64,000 nucleotides of DNA. Source: an uncultured bacterium. Its GTDB lineage: Bacteria > Myxococcota_A > Bradymonadia > UBA7976 > VGTA01. The stretch's first letter is position 1, and each line of letters starts with the position of its first letter. Position numbers and translations under genes: made by a program. Shown here in pieces: positions 56,045 through 63,908 of the stretch. The notes below the pieces were generated by a model that was not told the origin of the DNA, ran no database searches, and worked only from the letters and a program-made list of their open reading frames with translations. The DNA is taken from the NCBI GenBank assembly GCA_943788935.1, contig CALSSE010000002.1:56716-120715 (forward strand). The letters are read 5' to 3'.

Positions 56045-56608
56045 TTAAAAGTTCATTAACTTACTGCGATTAGATCTGACTTTAGTCTTGGGCTTATCTA
56101 GCTTCTTCTCTCGATATAAGCTGATTTCATATACGGTTTGATTAGAGAGTAAAAATCTGAGGCGTAGATGGGTCCTCTCATCCTTTACAATGACCGTATG
56201 ATCATTGATCGTAGTCGCTTTAGGGTAGATCTGCTTGATCTGCTTGAGGCTCATCCCGGTGCGAGCACCCTTAGCGGTGCTCACCGCATTATTCTTGATG
56301 ACTCTTAAGCTGTGGACGACGTCAAGATTATTTTTACTGCACAGCTCTACCTCGAGATCGGTGTCGTAGTAGAGCACTCGCTTCTCGCATTTATTTTTGA
56401 AGTCTGTCATCGGGTTAGTCATCGACCGCGCCTTACCGAGACGCGACTTTACCTGTTCATATTTCGCTCCAATTTGAACACCGCCGAGTGACTCCAGAGA
56501 GAGATCATAAGTCTTTAGGTCCTCGGCGTCGCTCTGCGGGGGCGTCACGAATAATAAACCGAGGGAGGAAAACAAAGCTATGTGAATGAGTGATCTAGAG
56601 ATGTTCAT
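56045..56608 (-). CDS. Secreted small protein with BamE/SmpA-like motif
   Basis: 187 residues with a Sec signal peptide ending near PPQSDAEDL. The mature part has SLGGVQIGAKYEQVKSRLGK and later ARTGMSLKQIKQIYPKA, two copies of the helix-hairpin 'GMsxxqVxxxlG' pattern seen in BamE/SmpA and related periplasmic proteins. Two Cys (CEKRV, LCSKN) may form a disulfide. The end is very basic. Likely periplasmic; role unknown. Confidence 0.65.
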   Translation of the reverse strand: MNISRSLIHIALFSSLGLLFVTPPQSDAEDLKTYDLSLESLGGVQIGAKYEQVKSRLGKARSMTNPMTDFKNKCEKRVLYYDTDLEVELCSKNNLDVVHSLRVIKNNAVSTAKGARTGMSLKQIKQIYPKATTINDHTVIVKDERTHLRLRFLLSNQTVYEISLYREKKLDKPKTKVRSNRSKLMNF

Positions 56609-57082
56609 CTTGTTACCTACTGATACCTAGGGTTTAGCGTCCAATAAGGGACGACATCATGCGCTTGGGAAGAAATAGAAAAGTGATCATTTCACAATGA
56701 CCTTGGGCGCAATCTATCTGATTCACAGATATATTCAACTTTTATGAAATGAAGTTCAGCGCAGGAGTAGACAAGAGGTAAATACAGTTTTTTGTGCTTA
56801 TCTAGTCTCCTCAAGTATTTGATAATTTATGGGTTAATACTTTTCTTGTCACCAAGTGATCGCCTGAGTTTTCAAACAGGGAGGGCATAAGCGACTGTAA
56901 GAGCCTGTGACCCTAAACTACAAAATCCTGTTACCCTTATAGAACCTAAGAGCACAAAAATAGCGCTTTGGGAGAGGAGATCGCAGCTCTCCCTTGTCGA
57001 CCTCGAAGAGACTATGGCAGACTTATATGTGTATTGAAGTTCTCAACTCGCTTGTTTAGGTAGTGGTGAAATAAATAGATTT
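56609..57082. other. 474-bp intergenic region, A+T-rich, one hairpin
   Basis: The divergent gap between the BamE-like gene and the DUF5648-type lipoprotein holds no credible open frame. A GGGAGAG-N10-CTCTCCC hairpin lies at 56970-56993, followed by TTGT. It could be a small RNA terminator or a regulatory stem. No clear promoter is seen ahead of either gene. Confidence 0.4.
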
Positions 57083-58129
57083 ATGAAAACGATAATACTC
57101 TTGGCTCCTTATTTCGTTTTGTTGTGCCTCTCAACGTGTAGTGTAGGATGCGTCGACATCGTCAGCGATCAGGGCTTAGAAGCGGCGGGTCAAATGGCTT
57201 CTACGCCGGTTGTGGAGCGTGAGGAGACCTATGATATGGGCGTTGATGGAGTGGACGGAGCCGCTCTCCCTGCGTCAGATATGCGGTTAGAATACGTTGA
57301 CATGAACACCCCGTTGGACTCTTCAAGCGCGGATGACGCTCAAGTCGTGTCGAGCTGCTATGGGAGTCAGGTTCAGTGTCGTGGAGAGTGTATCAATGTA
57401 GACGATGATATGAGGCACTGCGGTGGGTGCGATCAGGCGTGTATAATCAGCAACGGCTCAGGGGTGTGTCGACGCGGTCGCTGCGAGATCGAGAGCTGTG
57501 AACCACGTTTCTTTGATCAAGATAACAACAGCCAAAATGGGTGTGAATATCAGGACCTATGTACCCCTGATCAGACATGTCTCTCGAGCTGTGGGAGCCA
57601 AGGGACGAGCCGTTGCTCTCAAGGGGCGCTGAGCTGTGATCCACCGCCAGAGATCTGTAACCTTAAAGATGATGACTGTGATGGTCAATGTGACGAAAGC
57701 TCACCAGGGCTAGTCTGTAAAGTTGGGGTACATAGAGCGAGCAAGGTCTTTAATATGAAGACTTACCATGCCTACTCTACTCAACAAGCGACGCTTAATA
57801 ATTTAGGGTATGACATTGAGCGAAGAGATTACTTTTACCTCTCTCAAGAGTCAGGGCCTAACGCGGTCTCGCTGCGCTTATGTCAAGATCAAATGAGCCG
57901 TCACTTTCTGTCTACTCAAAGCGACTGTGGGATTAATCAAGCGCCGATTGAGACCTTAGGGTATGTGTTGCCGGAGGGCGGGTGTCACTCGCAACCGCTG
58001 TATCACCTAATTCAGCCTCAGACGGGGAATCACTTATATACGATCGATCCTGATGAGGTCGCGTTAGCGATCGAGATGTATTCATATGTCGATCATGGGA
58101 CGCTCAGCTTTGTGTGGCGTAACCCCTAG
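57083..58129 (+). CDS. Lipoprotein with Cys-rich modules and DUF5648-like C-terminus
   Basis: 348 residues. A signal ends in CSVGC (Cys about 23). A Cys module CRGECINVDDDMRHCGGC and a CDQAC segment belong to the CGxCxxxC type common in MopE-repeat proteins, followed by one degenerate MopE repeat (CNLKDDDCDGQCDES). The last 130 residues (VFNMKTYHAYSTQQATLNN, QPQTGNHLYTIDPDEV) match the aromatic/His-rich pattern of DUF5648, found in secreted hydrolases and adhesins. Probably surface-exposed. Weak ribosome site upstream. Confidence 0.7.
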   Translation: MKTIILLAPYFVLLCLSTCSVGCVDIVSDQGLEAAGQMASTPVVEREETYDMGVDGVDGAALPASDMRLEYVDMNTPLDSSSADDAQVVSSCYGSQVQCRGECINVDDDMRHCGGCDQACIISNGSGVCRRGRCEIESCEPRFFDQDNNSQNGCEYQDLCTPDQTCLSSCGSQGTSRCSQGALSCDPPPEICNLKDDDCDGQCDESSPGLVCKVGVHRASKVFNMKTYHAYSTQQATLNNLGYDIERRDYFYLSQESGPNAVSLRLCQDQMSRHFLSTQSDCGINQAPIETLGYVLPEGGCHSQPLYHLIQPQTGNHLYTIDPDEVALAIEMYSYVDHGTLSFVWRNP

Positions 58130-58173
58130 CGTTGATTAGACAGGGACTCAGCCCTCTCAGCTCTCAGCTCTCA

Positions 58174-58233
58174 GTGATCCAAGCAGTGATCCAAGCGGTG
58201 ATCCAAGCGGTGATCCAAGCGGTGACCCAAGCG
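58174..58233 (+). repeat. 12-bp tandem repeat upstream of the kinase gene
   Basis: Five units of gtgatccaagcg (first ends gca, last reads gtgacccaagcg), partly followed by a sixth, about 90 bases before the kinase start. A separate short tctcagc repeat precedes it (58156-58173). No protein frame uses it, so it could be a binding-site array or a slippage product. Confidence 0.9.
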
Positions 58234-58319
58234 GTGAATATGGAGGCCTCGCTTGACAAAGGGCGGGGGTGAGGTGTGAAATAGGCCTCACATTGAAGTC
58301 GTCATAGGAGCCGTTCGAG

Positions 58320-59930
58320 ATGTTAAACCTAAAGGATCAAGTGCGTCGATTTATGGTGAGGAGCGCTCGTGATGTGGCGGCGCAGGCCCTGCCTAATTGG
58401 GCACAGATCGCGGCGAGTCTAGCGCAGAACTTTTACGACGTGTTCATCGCTTGCCCTGAGGCTGAGCAACGAGCGTTGCTAGAGGGGGTGCGAGGGGTCA
58501 GCGCCGGAGAGTGGGCTTCGATCCGCCAGCAAGTCGCTGGAGAGCTAGGAGAGCGCTACGCTGAAGCGCTAGATCAAGCCCGAGAGGCGATGGTCGGGGT
58601 TCATGGTGAGCGGAGAGGAGGAGAGCTAGGCGAGTCGCTTCGAGCGGGTTTGAATCAGTCGATGCGCTTGGGGCAACGGCAGATCAATCGTCACCGCCCG
58701 ATCGGGGCGGGGGTGGCGAGGAGCTTGATCTTTGGGGGAGGTCAGGTCGATCCGCCCCCTCGCTCTTCTTGGCCACATGTCCCGGGGTTTGAGCTGACCG
58801 GTTGGCTAGGGGAGGGAGCGCAGGCCAAGGTGTTTGTGGCCAAGCGGGAAGAGGCGGGTGAGTTAGGAGCGCCGGTGGCACTCAAGGTGGGTCCCCTCAC
58901 CGATCGGAGACGCTTTGAGCGTGAAGTAGAGTTGATGAGACGCGCTCGGTCTCCTTATCTGTTATCAGCGATCAGTCATGGAGTGATTGAGGGCTTTGTC
59001 CCTCTGTTTTGGATCGAGATGCCGCTGATGGGAGGGCAGAGCCTCGCCGATGTCGGCGCGGTGAGCTTAGAGGAGGGGGTAAACCTATGCTTGGGGGTGA
59101 TTCAAGGCTTGATCGCCTTGCACGAGCAAGGGGTCGCTCATCGTGACTTAAAGCCTTCTAATGTGTTACTCACTACCCTCGGAGAGGTGAAGCTGGCTGA
59201 TTTCGGTTTAAGCAAAAAAATGGAAGACGCCGGGGCGTCGATCACCGCTACGGGAACGGTAGTGGGCTCTCCCGCTTACATGAGCCCGGAGGCGATCAAT
59301 GGCGAGCGAGTGGGGCGAGGGGCTGATGTGTGGGCGTTGGGGGTGTTGCTCTGTGAAATATTAGCGGGTCATCTCCCTTTCCCGGGATCGGTCGCCGGTC
59401 AAGTATGGGCGGCGATCCTACGAGATCCACCTCAGCTAGAGGGGGTCCCTGATTGGCTGAGGTCAGGGATCGAGAAGTGCTTAAGTAAAGACGTGACTCA
59501 ACGACCTAAAGAGGCGTCGGAGCTAGGACCGCTCCTCGAGGCGCCGATGCGAGCGTATGTGGAGCAACAGGCGCGAGCTCGGGCTGAAGAGGCGACTCGC
59601 ATGCAGAGGCGAGAGGTCCTCACAGGGCAGCTGAGATCAGAGTCAGCGCTGCGCGAGGGCGTCATCGACGAGCTAGAGCGCGTGATCTCTTCGTTAAGTC
59701 ATCGGGAGGTCGCCGCCCAGCTCAGCGAGCTAGCGGCTCGTTATGAACAGCGCCTAGAGGCTGCTCAACAGGCCCAGCGAGAGGTCGTTGAGGAGCTGAG
59801 ACGATTGAGTGGTGAGGTGGAGGCATCCTCTCGGCATGAAGTGCGAGCTCTATTCAAGCCAGTATTGAGAGATCTTCCAAGGTGCTCCGAGCGCTTACGA
59901 CCACTGAGCCGGAGCTTCGGGGTGTGTTAG
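58320..59930 (+). CDS. Ser/Thr protein kinase with N-terminal helical domain
   Basis: 536 residues, visibly richer in G+C than its neighbours. The N-terminal 145 residues are helical and lack a known fold in my reading (VRRFMVRSARDVAAQALPNW); effector-associated-type domains have a similar look. The kinase domain (about 155-410) is complete: glycine loop GEGAQAKVF, VALK, HRDLKPSN (His274, Asp276), DFG (Asp294), SPAYMSPE and the F-helix DVWALGVLL. A coiled coil follows (about 420-515). The last 25 residues (RALFKPVLRDLPRCSERLRP) look non-coding-like, as if the frame were lost near 59840. An AGGAG site precedes the ATG. It likely phosphorylates Ser/Thr targets in the cytoplasm and probably once continued into the FGE-like domain just downstream. 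Confidence 0.85.
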   Translation: MLNLKDQVRRFMVRSARDVAAQALPNWAQIAASLAQNFYDVFIACPEAEQRALLEGVRGVSAGEWASIRQQVAGELGERYAEALDQAREAMVGVHGERRGGELGESLRAGLNQSMRLGQRQINRHRPIGAGVARSLIFGGGQVDPPPRSSWPHVPGFELTGWLGEGAQAKVFVAKREEAGELGAPVALKVGPLTDRRRFEREVELMRRARSPYLLSAISHGVIEGFVPLFWIEMPLMGGQSLADVGAVSLEEGVNLCLGVIQGLIALHEQGVAHRDLKPSNVLLTTLGEVKLADFGLSKKMEDAGASITATGTVVGSPAYMSPEAINGERVGRGADVWALGVLLCEILAGHLPFPGSVAGQVWAAILRDPPQLEGVPDWLRSGIEKCLSKDVTQRPKEASELGPLLEAPMRAYVEQQARARAEEATRMQRREVLTGQLRSESALREGVIDELERVISSLSHREVAAQLSELAARYEQRLEAAQQAQREVVEELRRLSGEVEASSRHEVRALFKPVLRDLPRCSERLRPLSRSFGVC

Positions 59931-59988
59931 AGTTTCGGACAGCAGAGAGCAGAGGCTTTCTTGGCTCACGGGAACAGTAGAGGATCAA

Positions 59989-60606
59989 GTGAGCTTTAAG
60001 ATGGTGACGATCCCAGGTAAGCCTTATTCGATCAGCCAAACTCAGGTGACACAAGCCCTGTATCAGGCGGTGATCGGAGGGAATCCAAGTCATTTTCAAG
60101 GTGATAACCTACCGGTCGAGGGTGTGTCATGGGCAGATGGAGTCGCCTTCTGTAATGCTTTATCGAAGAAGCTAGGATTAACACCTGCTTATCGAGGTAC
60201 TGACAATGATTGCCAGCTCATCGAGGGAGCGAATGGCTTTAGGTTACCCTTGGAAGCGGAGTGGCAATATGCGGCGAGAGGTGGAGAAGACTTTAAGTTT
60301 GCGGGGTCGGATCACTTGGATGAGGTGGGGTGGTATGCAAGCAATGCAGGGAGTAAGACTCATGAAGTCGGTCAAAAGAAGGCGAATGGCTATGGCTTAT
60401 ACGACATGAGCGGCAATGTCTGGGAGTGGTGCGCGGACGATTATAACAACCCCGGACAACATCGTCCCGGGGCGTCTATGCGTGCTATCCGTGGTGGGGG
60501 TTGGAGCAGCAACGCCGGCAGCTGTGGGGTGTCAAGCCGCGATCAGCGACTCGCCCGACGACCGCTACACAACCTCGGTCTGCGTCTCTCTAGGTCACTT
60601 GGCTAG
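59989..60606 (+). CDS. FGE-sulfatase (SUMF1) domain protein, candidate DGR variable protein
   Basis: 205 residues from GTG at 59989 (AGAGGA 4 bases upstream; ATG at 60001 is an alternative). It is a formylglycine-generating-enzyme-like domain: QTQVTQALYQAV, NPSHFQGDNLPVEGVSWADG, GFRLPLEAEWQYAARGG, NGYGLYDMSGNVWEWCADDY and the end RAIRGGGWSS...LGLRLSRSLG. Many bacterial kinases carry such a domain at the C-terminus. The usual MGS start is missing and only one Cys remains where active enzymes have two, so it is probably a binding (C-type-lectin-fold) domain, not an enzyme. Codons in the last 40 residues have the pattern expected for adenine-directed diversification. The frame is open upstream to 59908, so the start may not be real. 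Confidence 0.8.
   Translation: MSFKMVTIPGKPYSISQTQVTQALYQAVIGGNPSHFQGDNLPVEGVSWADGVAFCNALSKKLGLTPAYRGTDNDCQLIEGANGFRLPLEAEWQYAARGGEDFKFAGSDHLDEVGWYASNAGSKTHEVGQKKANGYGLYDMSGNVWEWCADDYNNPGQHRPGASMRAIRGGGWSSNAGSCGVSSRDQRLARRPLHNLGLRLSRSLG
60490..60585 (+). other. Candidate DGR variable region (VR)
   Basis: At the end of the FGE-like gene, positions that are usually Asn in the family read AGC AGC AAC GCC GGC AGC, then further on AGC CGC, CTC GCC and CAC AAC CTC. Those differing from AAC can mostly be reached by changing only adenines (AAC to AGC, GGC, CTC or CAC). This is the signature of a variable region written by DGR mutagenic retrohoming. It lies at the C-terminal ligand-binding face of the C-type-lectin-like fold. 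No template repeat or reverse transcriptase is in the window, so it would be a remote target. Confidence 0.5.
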
Positions 60607-60612
60607 TTGTCC

Positions 60613-60643
60613 ATTGACCCTTGGGTCAATCACCCGAAGGGTG
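60613..60643 (+). other. Two adjacent perfect hairpins just after the FGE stop codon
   Basis: ATTGACCC-TT-GGGTCAAT (60613-60630; also readable as a 7-bp stem with a CTTG loop) and CACCC-GAA-GGGTG (60631-60643) follow the stop codon by 6 bases and abut each other. DGR targets characteristically have a short hairpin or cruciform a little downstream of the variable region, needed for efficient retrohoming. A terminator reading is possible but there is no T tract. Confidence 0.6.
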
Positions 60644-60716
60644 CACAGACTTAAGCAAGTCACCAGTGGACGTCCTAGAACAGGAGCGGAGTCAACTCCT
60701 AGTGAAGAGCCTGAGA

Positions 60717-63700
60717 TTAGGGCTCTACTTCTACCTCAATTAAGGGTAACTCGACTTGGGCTCTAAAGATGGCCTGTGGGTCACCTCTGTCTTGAATCGT
60801 GTTGTAAATGGTGCCCGCTGTTCGGTTGGCTCTCCCTTGATAGAGGAGCTCATCGGCTTGATTATAGACCTCGATCGGCTCATTCAAGTTCACTTGACCA
60901 TCGCGTAATAAGAGAGAGTACTGAGCGTTTTGCTCTGGCGAGAGAGTAAAGACCTGTGCCTCTTGTGTCGCCAGGATGCGATCTCCAGCGTTCGCTTCAT
61001 GTGACTTCAGCCAGTAGAAGCGGTCATGTAAAACCGAGCTCTGTTGCCACTTGATGACCGCCGGGGTGATCGAGCGGACAAAAGGACGCATGAAATCAAA
61101 AGCGACGGCGTCTCTGAAGTTCACCCAATGGCCGAGCCCTTCGTGGATTTGAACGTCATGCACATAAGGGGTGCCCGGTAGGTTGTCATTCGTCTGTAAG
61201 TCGCTTAATAATATCGCCCACTGCGCCGCGATACCTGCGCGATTATAACTCGTGTCGTATTGACCCATATGGATGGTAAAGCCAATATTTCTTAGGCCAT
61301 AAGCGCTAGCGTTATTAGGGTGACCAGCCGACATCGAAGCGGCGGCGAGCTGGTCCGCCATACGAGGCGCTAACTGATACACACCATCCCCTCCTGCAGA
61401 ATACCCCATAATCATCACTCGGTTGGGGTTCACGTCTTCTAGGATAATGAGATGACTGATGAGGCGAGTGAAGAGCTCATCGATGTGCGCTCTATGCCAC
61501 ATGTTCCAAGTGTTCGTTGGGGCGCGGGGAGCGCAATATAGGCCCTCTCGGATATATCCGGTGGCATCATAGAGCACTTTTTGATTATTCCACTGCTGAT
61601 CATTAATCGCAGCGGTGGTTTGGCCCCCGCCATGCATAGAGAGATAGAGACTCCACCCCGCAGGTGGCATCTGACCATGGGTGAAGCATGCATAACGCAT
61701 GGTGATATTATCGACGGTGACCTCTCCTCGTTGATGATCATCGCTGAACTCATCAGTGATCCACTGGCGATAGTCCTCCCACAAAGTCGCTTGTACTTGA
61801 GTGGCCGCTAGCTCGGAGATCGGCAAACTCGCCTCCGGTAAAGTGTCAAATAACGGACGATTCGCCCGATCTTGTTGCACATAGTTATTAACAGCGTCGA
61901 TGACATCTTGATCGAGGTCTGTCGAGCTAGATTGACACTCTACCCGTACCTCCCATGAGTTCAGCTGTCCACTATCTCCACCCTCATTATCTGAGACCTC
62001 AAGTGTCCACAGACCATTCGCTCTTAAGCCCTGTAACGCATCAAAAGCGTTCAGGTCATGAGGGGTGAGCGTGACCGGGTATACACCTTGAAGGTTATCT
62101 TGCTCTCCCTGAGTGTTCTGATGTAACGCGACTCTATGGCCCGTCGGAGAGGTGAGAGTGAGCCCCAGATCTCCAATATAGGTGTGTTCAAGGTCTAGCT
62201 CTATATTGACCTCATCGATAAAACACGGGTCAACATCGTCCGTGGTGTACAGGTAGGCAGAGGAGAACGAGGTAAAGTCATTAATGGAGATGGTGTCGTC
62301 ATGATCGTATACACATTGTTCTTCTGCGTCATAAAAGAGACCCTCATCGCACGTGGTACTCCAAGCGCCTTCGGTGACGACGCCCTCATCACGACAGGGG
62401 CGATTGGATAGCCCGATCTCTCCTTCGTCACACTGGGTCATACATTCAATGTTCACGCTCCAATCCAATAGAGCGCCTGTGTCCTCTTCGGCATAATCAG
62501 TGACGCTCAAAAGCCATAAGCCATTGGCGGGCATCCCGACTAACTCTTGAAATGAGGTGGCGTCTGCAACACCGATGGTGAGTGGAAAATTGACCTGTAG
62601 ATTATCTTGGTCTCCGAGCTGGCGATCAAATAAAGTCACGGTGTCTCCGCCGGGATGGGTGAGGAGGATTTTAAGGTCCCCAACCCATGTATGCTCTATG
62701 TCCACATCAATCGTCAGTGTGTCAATCGCACAATAAGGAGACAGCTCTATGATCTTAGCGAATGGAGTCGTGAGCTGTGGAGAGTCATTAATGGTGGCCG
62801 GGAGGTCTAGATTAGCGCACACGCCCTCTTGATCCCAAACCGACTCAGGAGAGCACTCAAAGATCTCGACGCCCGTCTCTTCTTCATCGTTCAGTCCACA
62901 CTGAGTCTCACTGATAAGATAAGACCCTACTGTACAGGTGAGGTCCCCTTCAATGCAGAGATCAGTGTTGACCCATTGACCTTCCCTGCATTCCTGTTGA
63001 AGCTGACCGAAGTCATTCCATCCGCACGCAGACGTTCCGAGTTGAGCGCTCTGATTTAGGCAAACATCCTCATCATCGCAGCGCTCAGTGTCTACCCACG
63101 CTCCTGCGAGACAGACTTGTTGTAAGAGCCCTTCCCCATTAAAGCCACAGGTTGTAGATCCCAGCTGTCGTGATTCATTGAGACATCGGTCTTCACCGCT
63201 ACAGGTGTCGGTGTCTACCCATTGTCCGCCAACACATTGCTGTTGTAAAGTCCCTTCGGCGTTGAAGCCACATTCTGTCATCCCCCATTGTCGCTCTTGA
63301 TTAACGCACACATCTTCACCGCTGCAGGTTTCGGTGTCTACCCATTGTCCGTCCACACATTGCTGTCGTAAAGTCCCCTCGTCGTTGAGGCCACAAGGGC
63401 TGACGCCAACGTTAGTGTCGCCTTCTTGGCACTCATTCATAGTCCCCGCTTCAGCGCCGGCTTCAGTCCCGGCTTCAGTCCCGGCTTCAGCTCCGGATTC
63501 AGCACCGGCTTCAGTCCCGGCTTCAGCTCCGGATTCAGTCCCGGCTTCAGTCCCGGCCTCAGCTCCGGATTCAGTCCCGGCTTCAGCACCGGCTTCAGCA
63601 CCGGCTTCAGCACCGGCTTCAGTCCCAGCCTCAGTCCCGGCTTCAGTCCCGGATTCAGCTCCGGCCTCAGTCCCAGCCTCAGTCCCGGCTTCAGTCCCGG

Positions 63701-63908
63701 CTTCGGATCCTCCGTCTATAATGATAGTGTTGCCCGCTTCGGACCCTCCGTCTATAATGATAGTGGTGCCCGCTTCAGAGCTTCCATTATCGTTAGGGTC
63801 GTTATCTTCCGACGAGTTCGGTGAGGTGCATGAGACACCAAGAACGAGAGCAGAACAGATCACTATAGTGATAAGTTGAAGTCTGTAAGAGTTATCAATA
63901 GAAGACAT
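60717..63908 (-). CDS. Secreted lipoprotein: Cys-rich repeats, two P-domains, PHB-depolymerase-like hydrolase
   Basis: 1,063 residues; AAGG lies 7 bases before the ATG. A signal peptide ends in LGVSC (Cys about 27). A linker includes two 12-residue TIIIDGGSEAG-type copies and a long GTEA/GAEA array. Then come four to five Cys-rich repeats (CGFNxEGTLQQQCVxGQWVDT), two proprotein-convertase-type P-domains (HTWVGDLKILLTHPGG and HTYIGDLGLTLTSPTG), and a C-terminal alpha/beta hydrolase (about 690-970) with LYLSMHGGGQ, nucleophile GYSAGGDG and probable catalytic His in HEGLGHWV, resembling PHB-depolymerase/feruloyl-esterase-like enzymes. P-domains usually help fold or target exported enzymes. It is probably a surface or secreted esterase. 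Convergent with the FGE gene. Confidence 0.82.
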   Translation of the reverse strand: MSSIDNSYRLQLITIVICSALVLGVSCTSPNSSEDNDPNDNGSSEAGTTIIIDGGSEAGNTIIIDGGSEAGTEAGTEAGTEAGAESGTEAGTEAGTEAGAEAGAEAGAEAGTESGAEAGTEAGTESGAEAGTEAGAESGAEAGTEAGTEAGAEAGTMNECQEGDTNVGVSPCGLNDEGTLRQQCVDGQWVDTETCSGEDVCVNQERQWGMTECGFNAEGTLQQQCVGGQWVDTDTCSGEDRCLNESRQLGSTTCGFNGEGLLQQVCLAGAWVDTERCDDEDVCLNQSAQLGTSACGWNDFGQLQQECREGQWVNTDLCIEGDLTCTVGSYLISETQCGLNDEEETGVEIFECSPESVWDQEGVCANLDLPATINDSPQLTTPFAKIIELSPYCAIDTLTIDVDIEHTWVGDLKILLTHPGGDTVTLFDRQLGDQDNLQVNFPLTIGVADATSFQELVGMPANGLWLLSVTDYAEEDTGALLDWSVNIECMTQCDEGEIGLSNRPCRDEGVVTEGAWSTTCDEGLFYDAEEQCVYDHDDTISINDFTSFSSAYLYTTDDVDPCFIDEVNIELDLEHTYIGDLGLTLTSPTGHRVALHQNTQGEQDNLQGVYPVTLTPHDLNAFDALQGLRANGLWTLEVSDNEGGDSGQLNSWEVRVECQSSSTDLDQDVIDAVNNYVQQDRANRPLFDTLPEASLPISELAATQVQATLWEDYRQWITDEFSDDHQRGEVTVDNITMRYACFTHGQMPPAGWSLYLSMHGGGQTTAAINDQQWNNQKVLYDATGYIREGLYCAPRAPTNTWNMWHRAHIDELFTRLISHLIILEDVNPNRVMIMGYSAGGDGVYQLAPRMADQLAAASMSAGHPNNASAYGLRNIGFTIHMGQYDTSYNRAGIAAQWAILLSDLQTNDNLPGTPYVHDVQIHEGLGHWVNFRDAVAFDFMRPFVRSITPAVIKWQQSSVLHDRFYWLKSHEANAGDRILATQEAQVFTLSPEQNAQYSLLLRDGQVNLNEPIEVYNQADELLYQGRANRTAGTIYNTIQDRGDPQAIFRAQVELPLIEVEVEP
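63445..63708 (-). repeat. 12-bp repeat array encoding GTEA/GAEA/GSEA
   Basis: About 22 imperfect 12-bp units (plus-strand cggcttcagtcc type) encode TEAG, AEAG and ESGA repeats following the signal region. The variants alternate, suggesting repeated block duplication. Confidence 0.9.
63705..63776 (-). repeat. 36-bp direct repeat, two copies
   Basis: Two near-identical 36-bp copies (63705-63740 and 63741-63776, two differences) encode the TIIIDGGSEAG segment next to the signal peptide of the hydrolase lipoprotein. Confidence 0.9.

Noticed and set aside
60600..60720. A DGR template repeat or reverse transcriptase next to the candidate variable region
   Set aside because: No sequence resembling an Asn-rich copy of 60490-60600 was seen anywhere in the window, and no open frame shows RT motifs such as YxDD.
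60416..60766. Alternative frame over the end of the FGE gene
   Set aside because: It runs through the conserved FGE codons in another frame and past its stop, and has no domain match.
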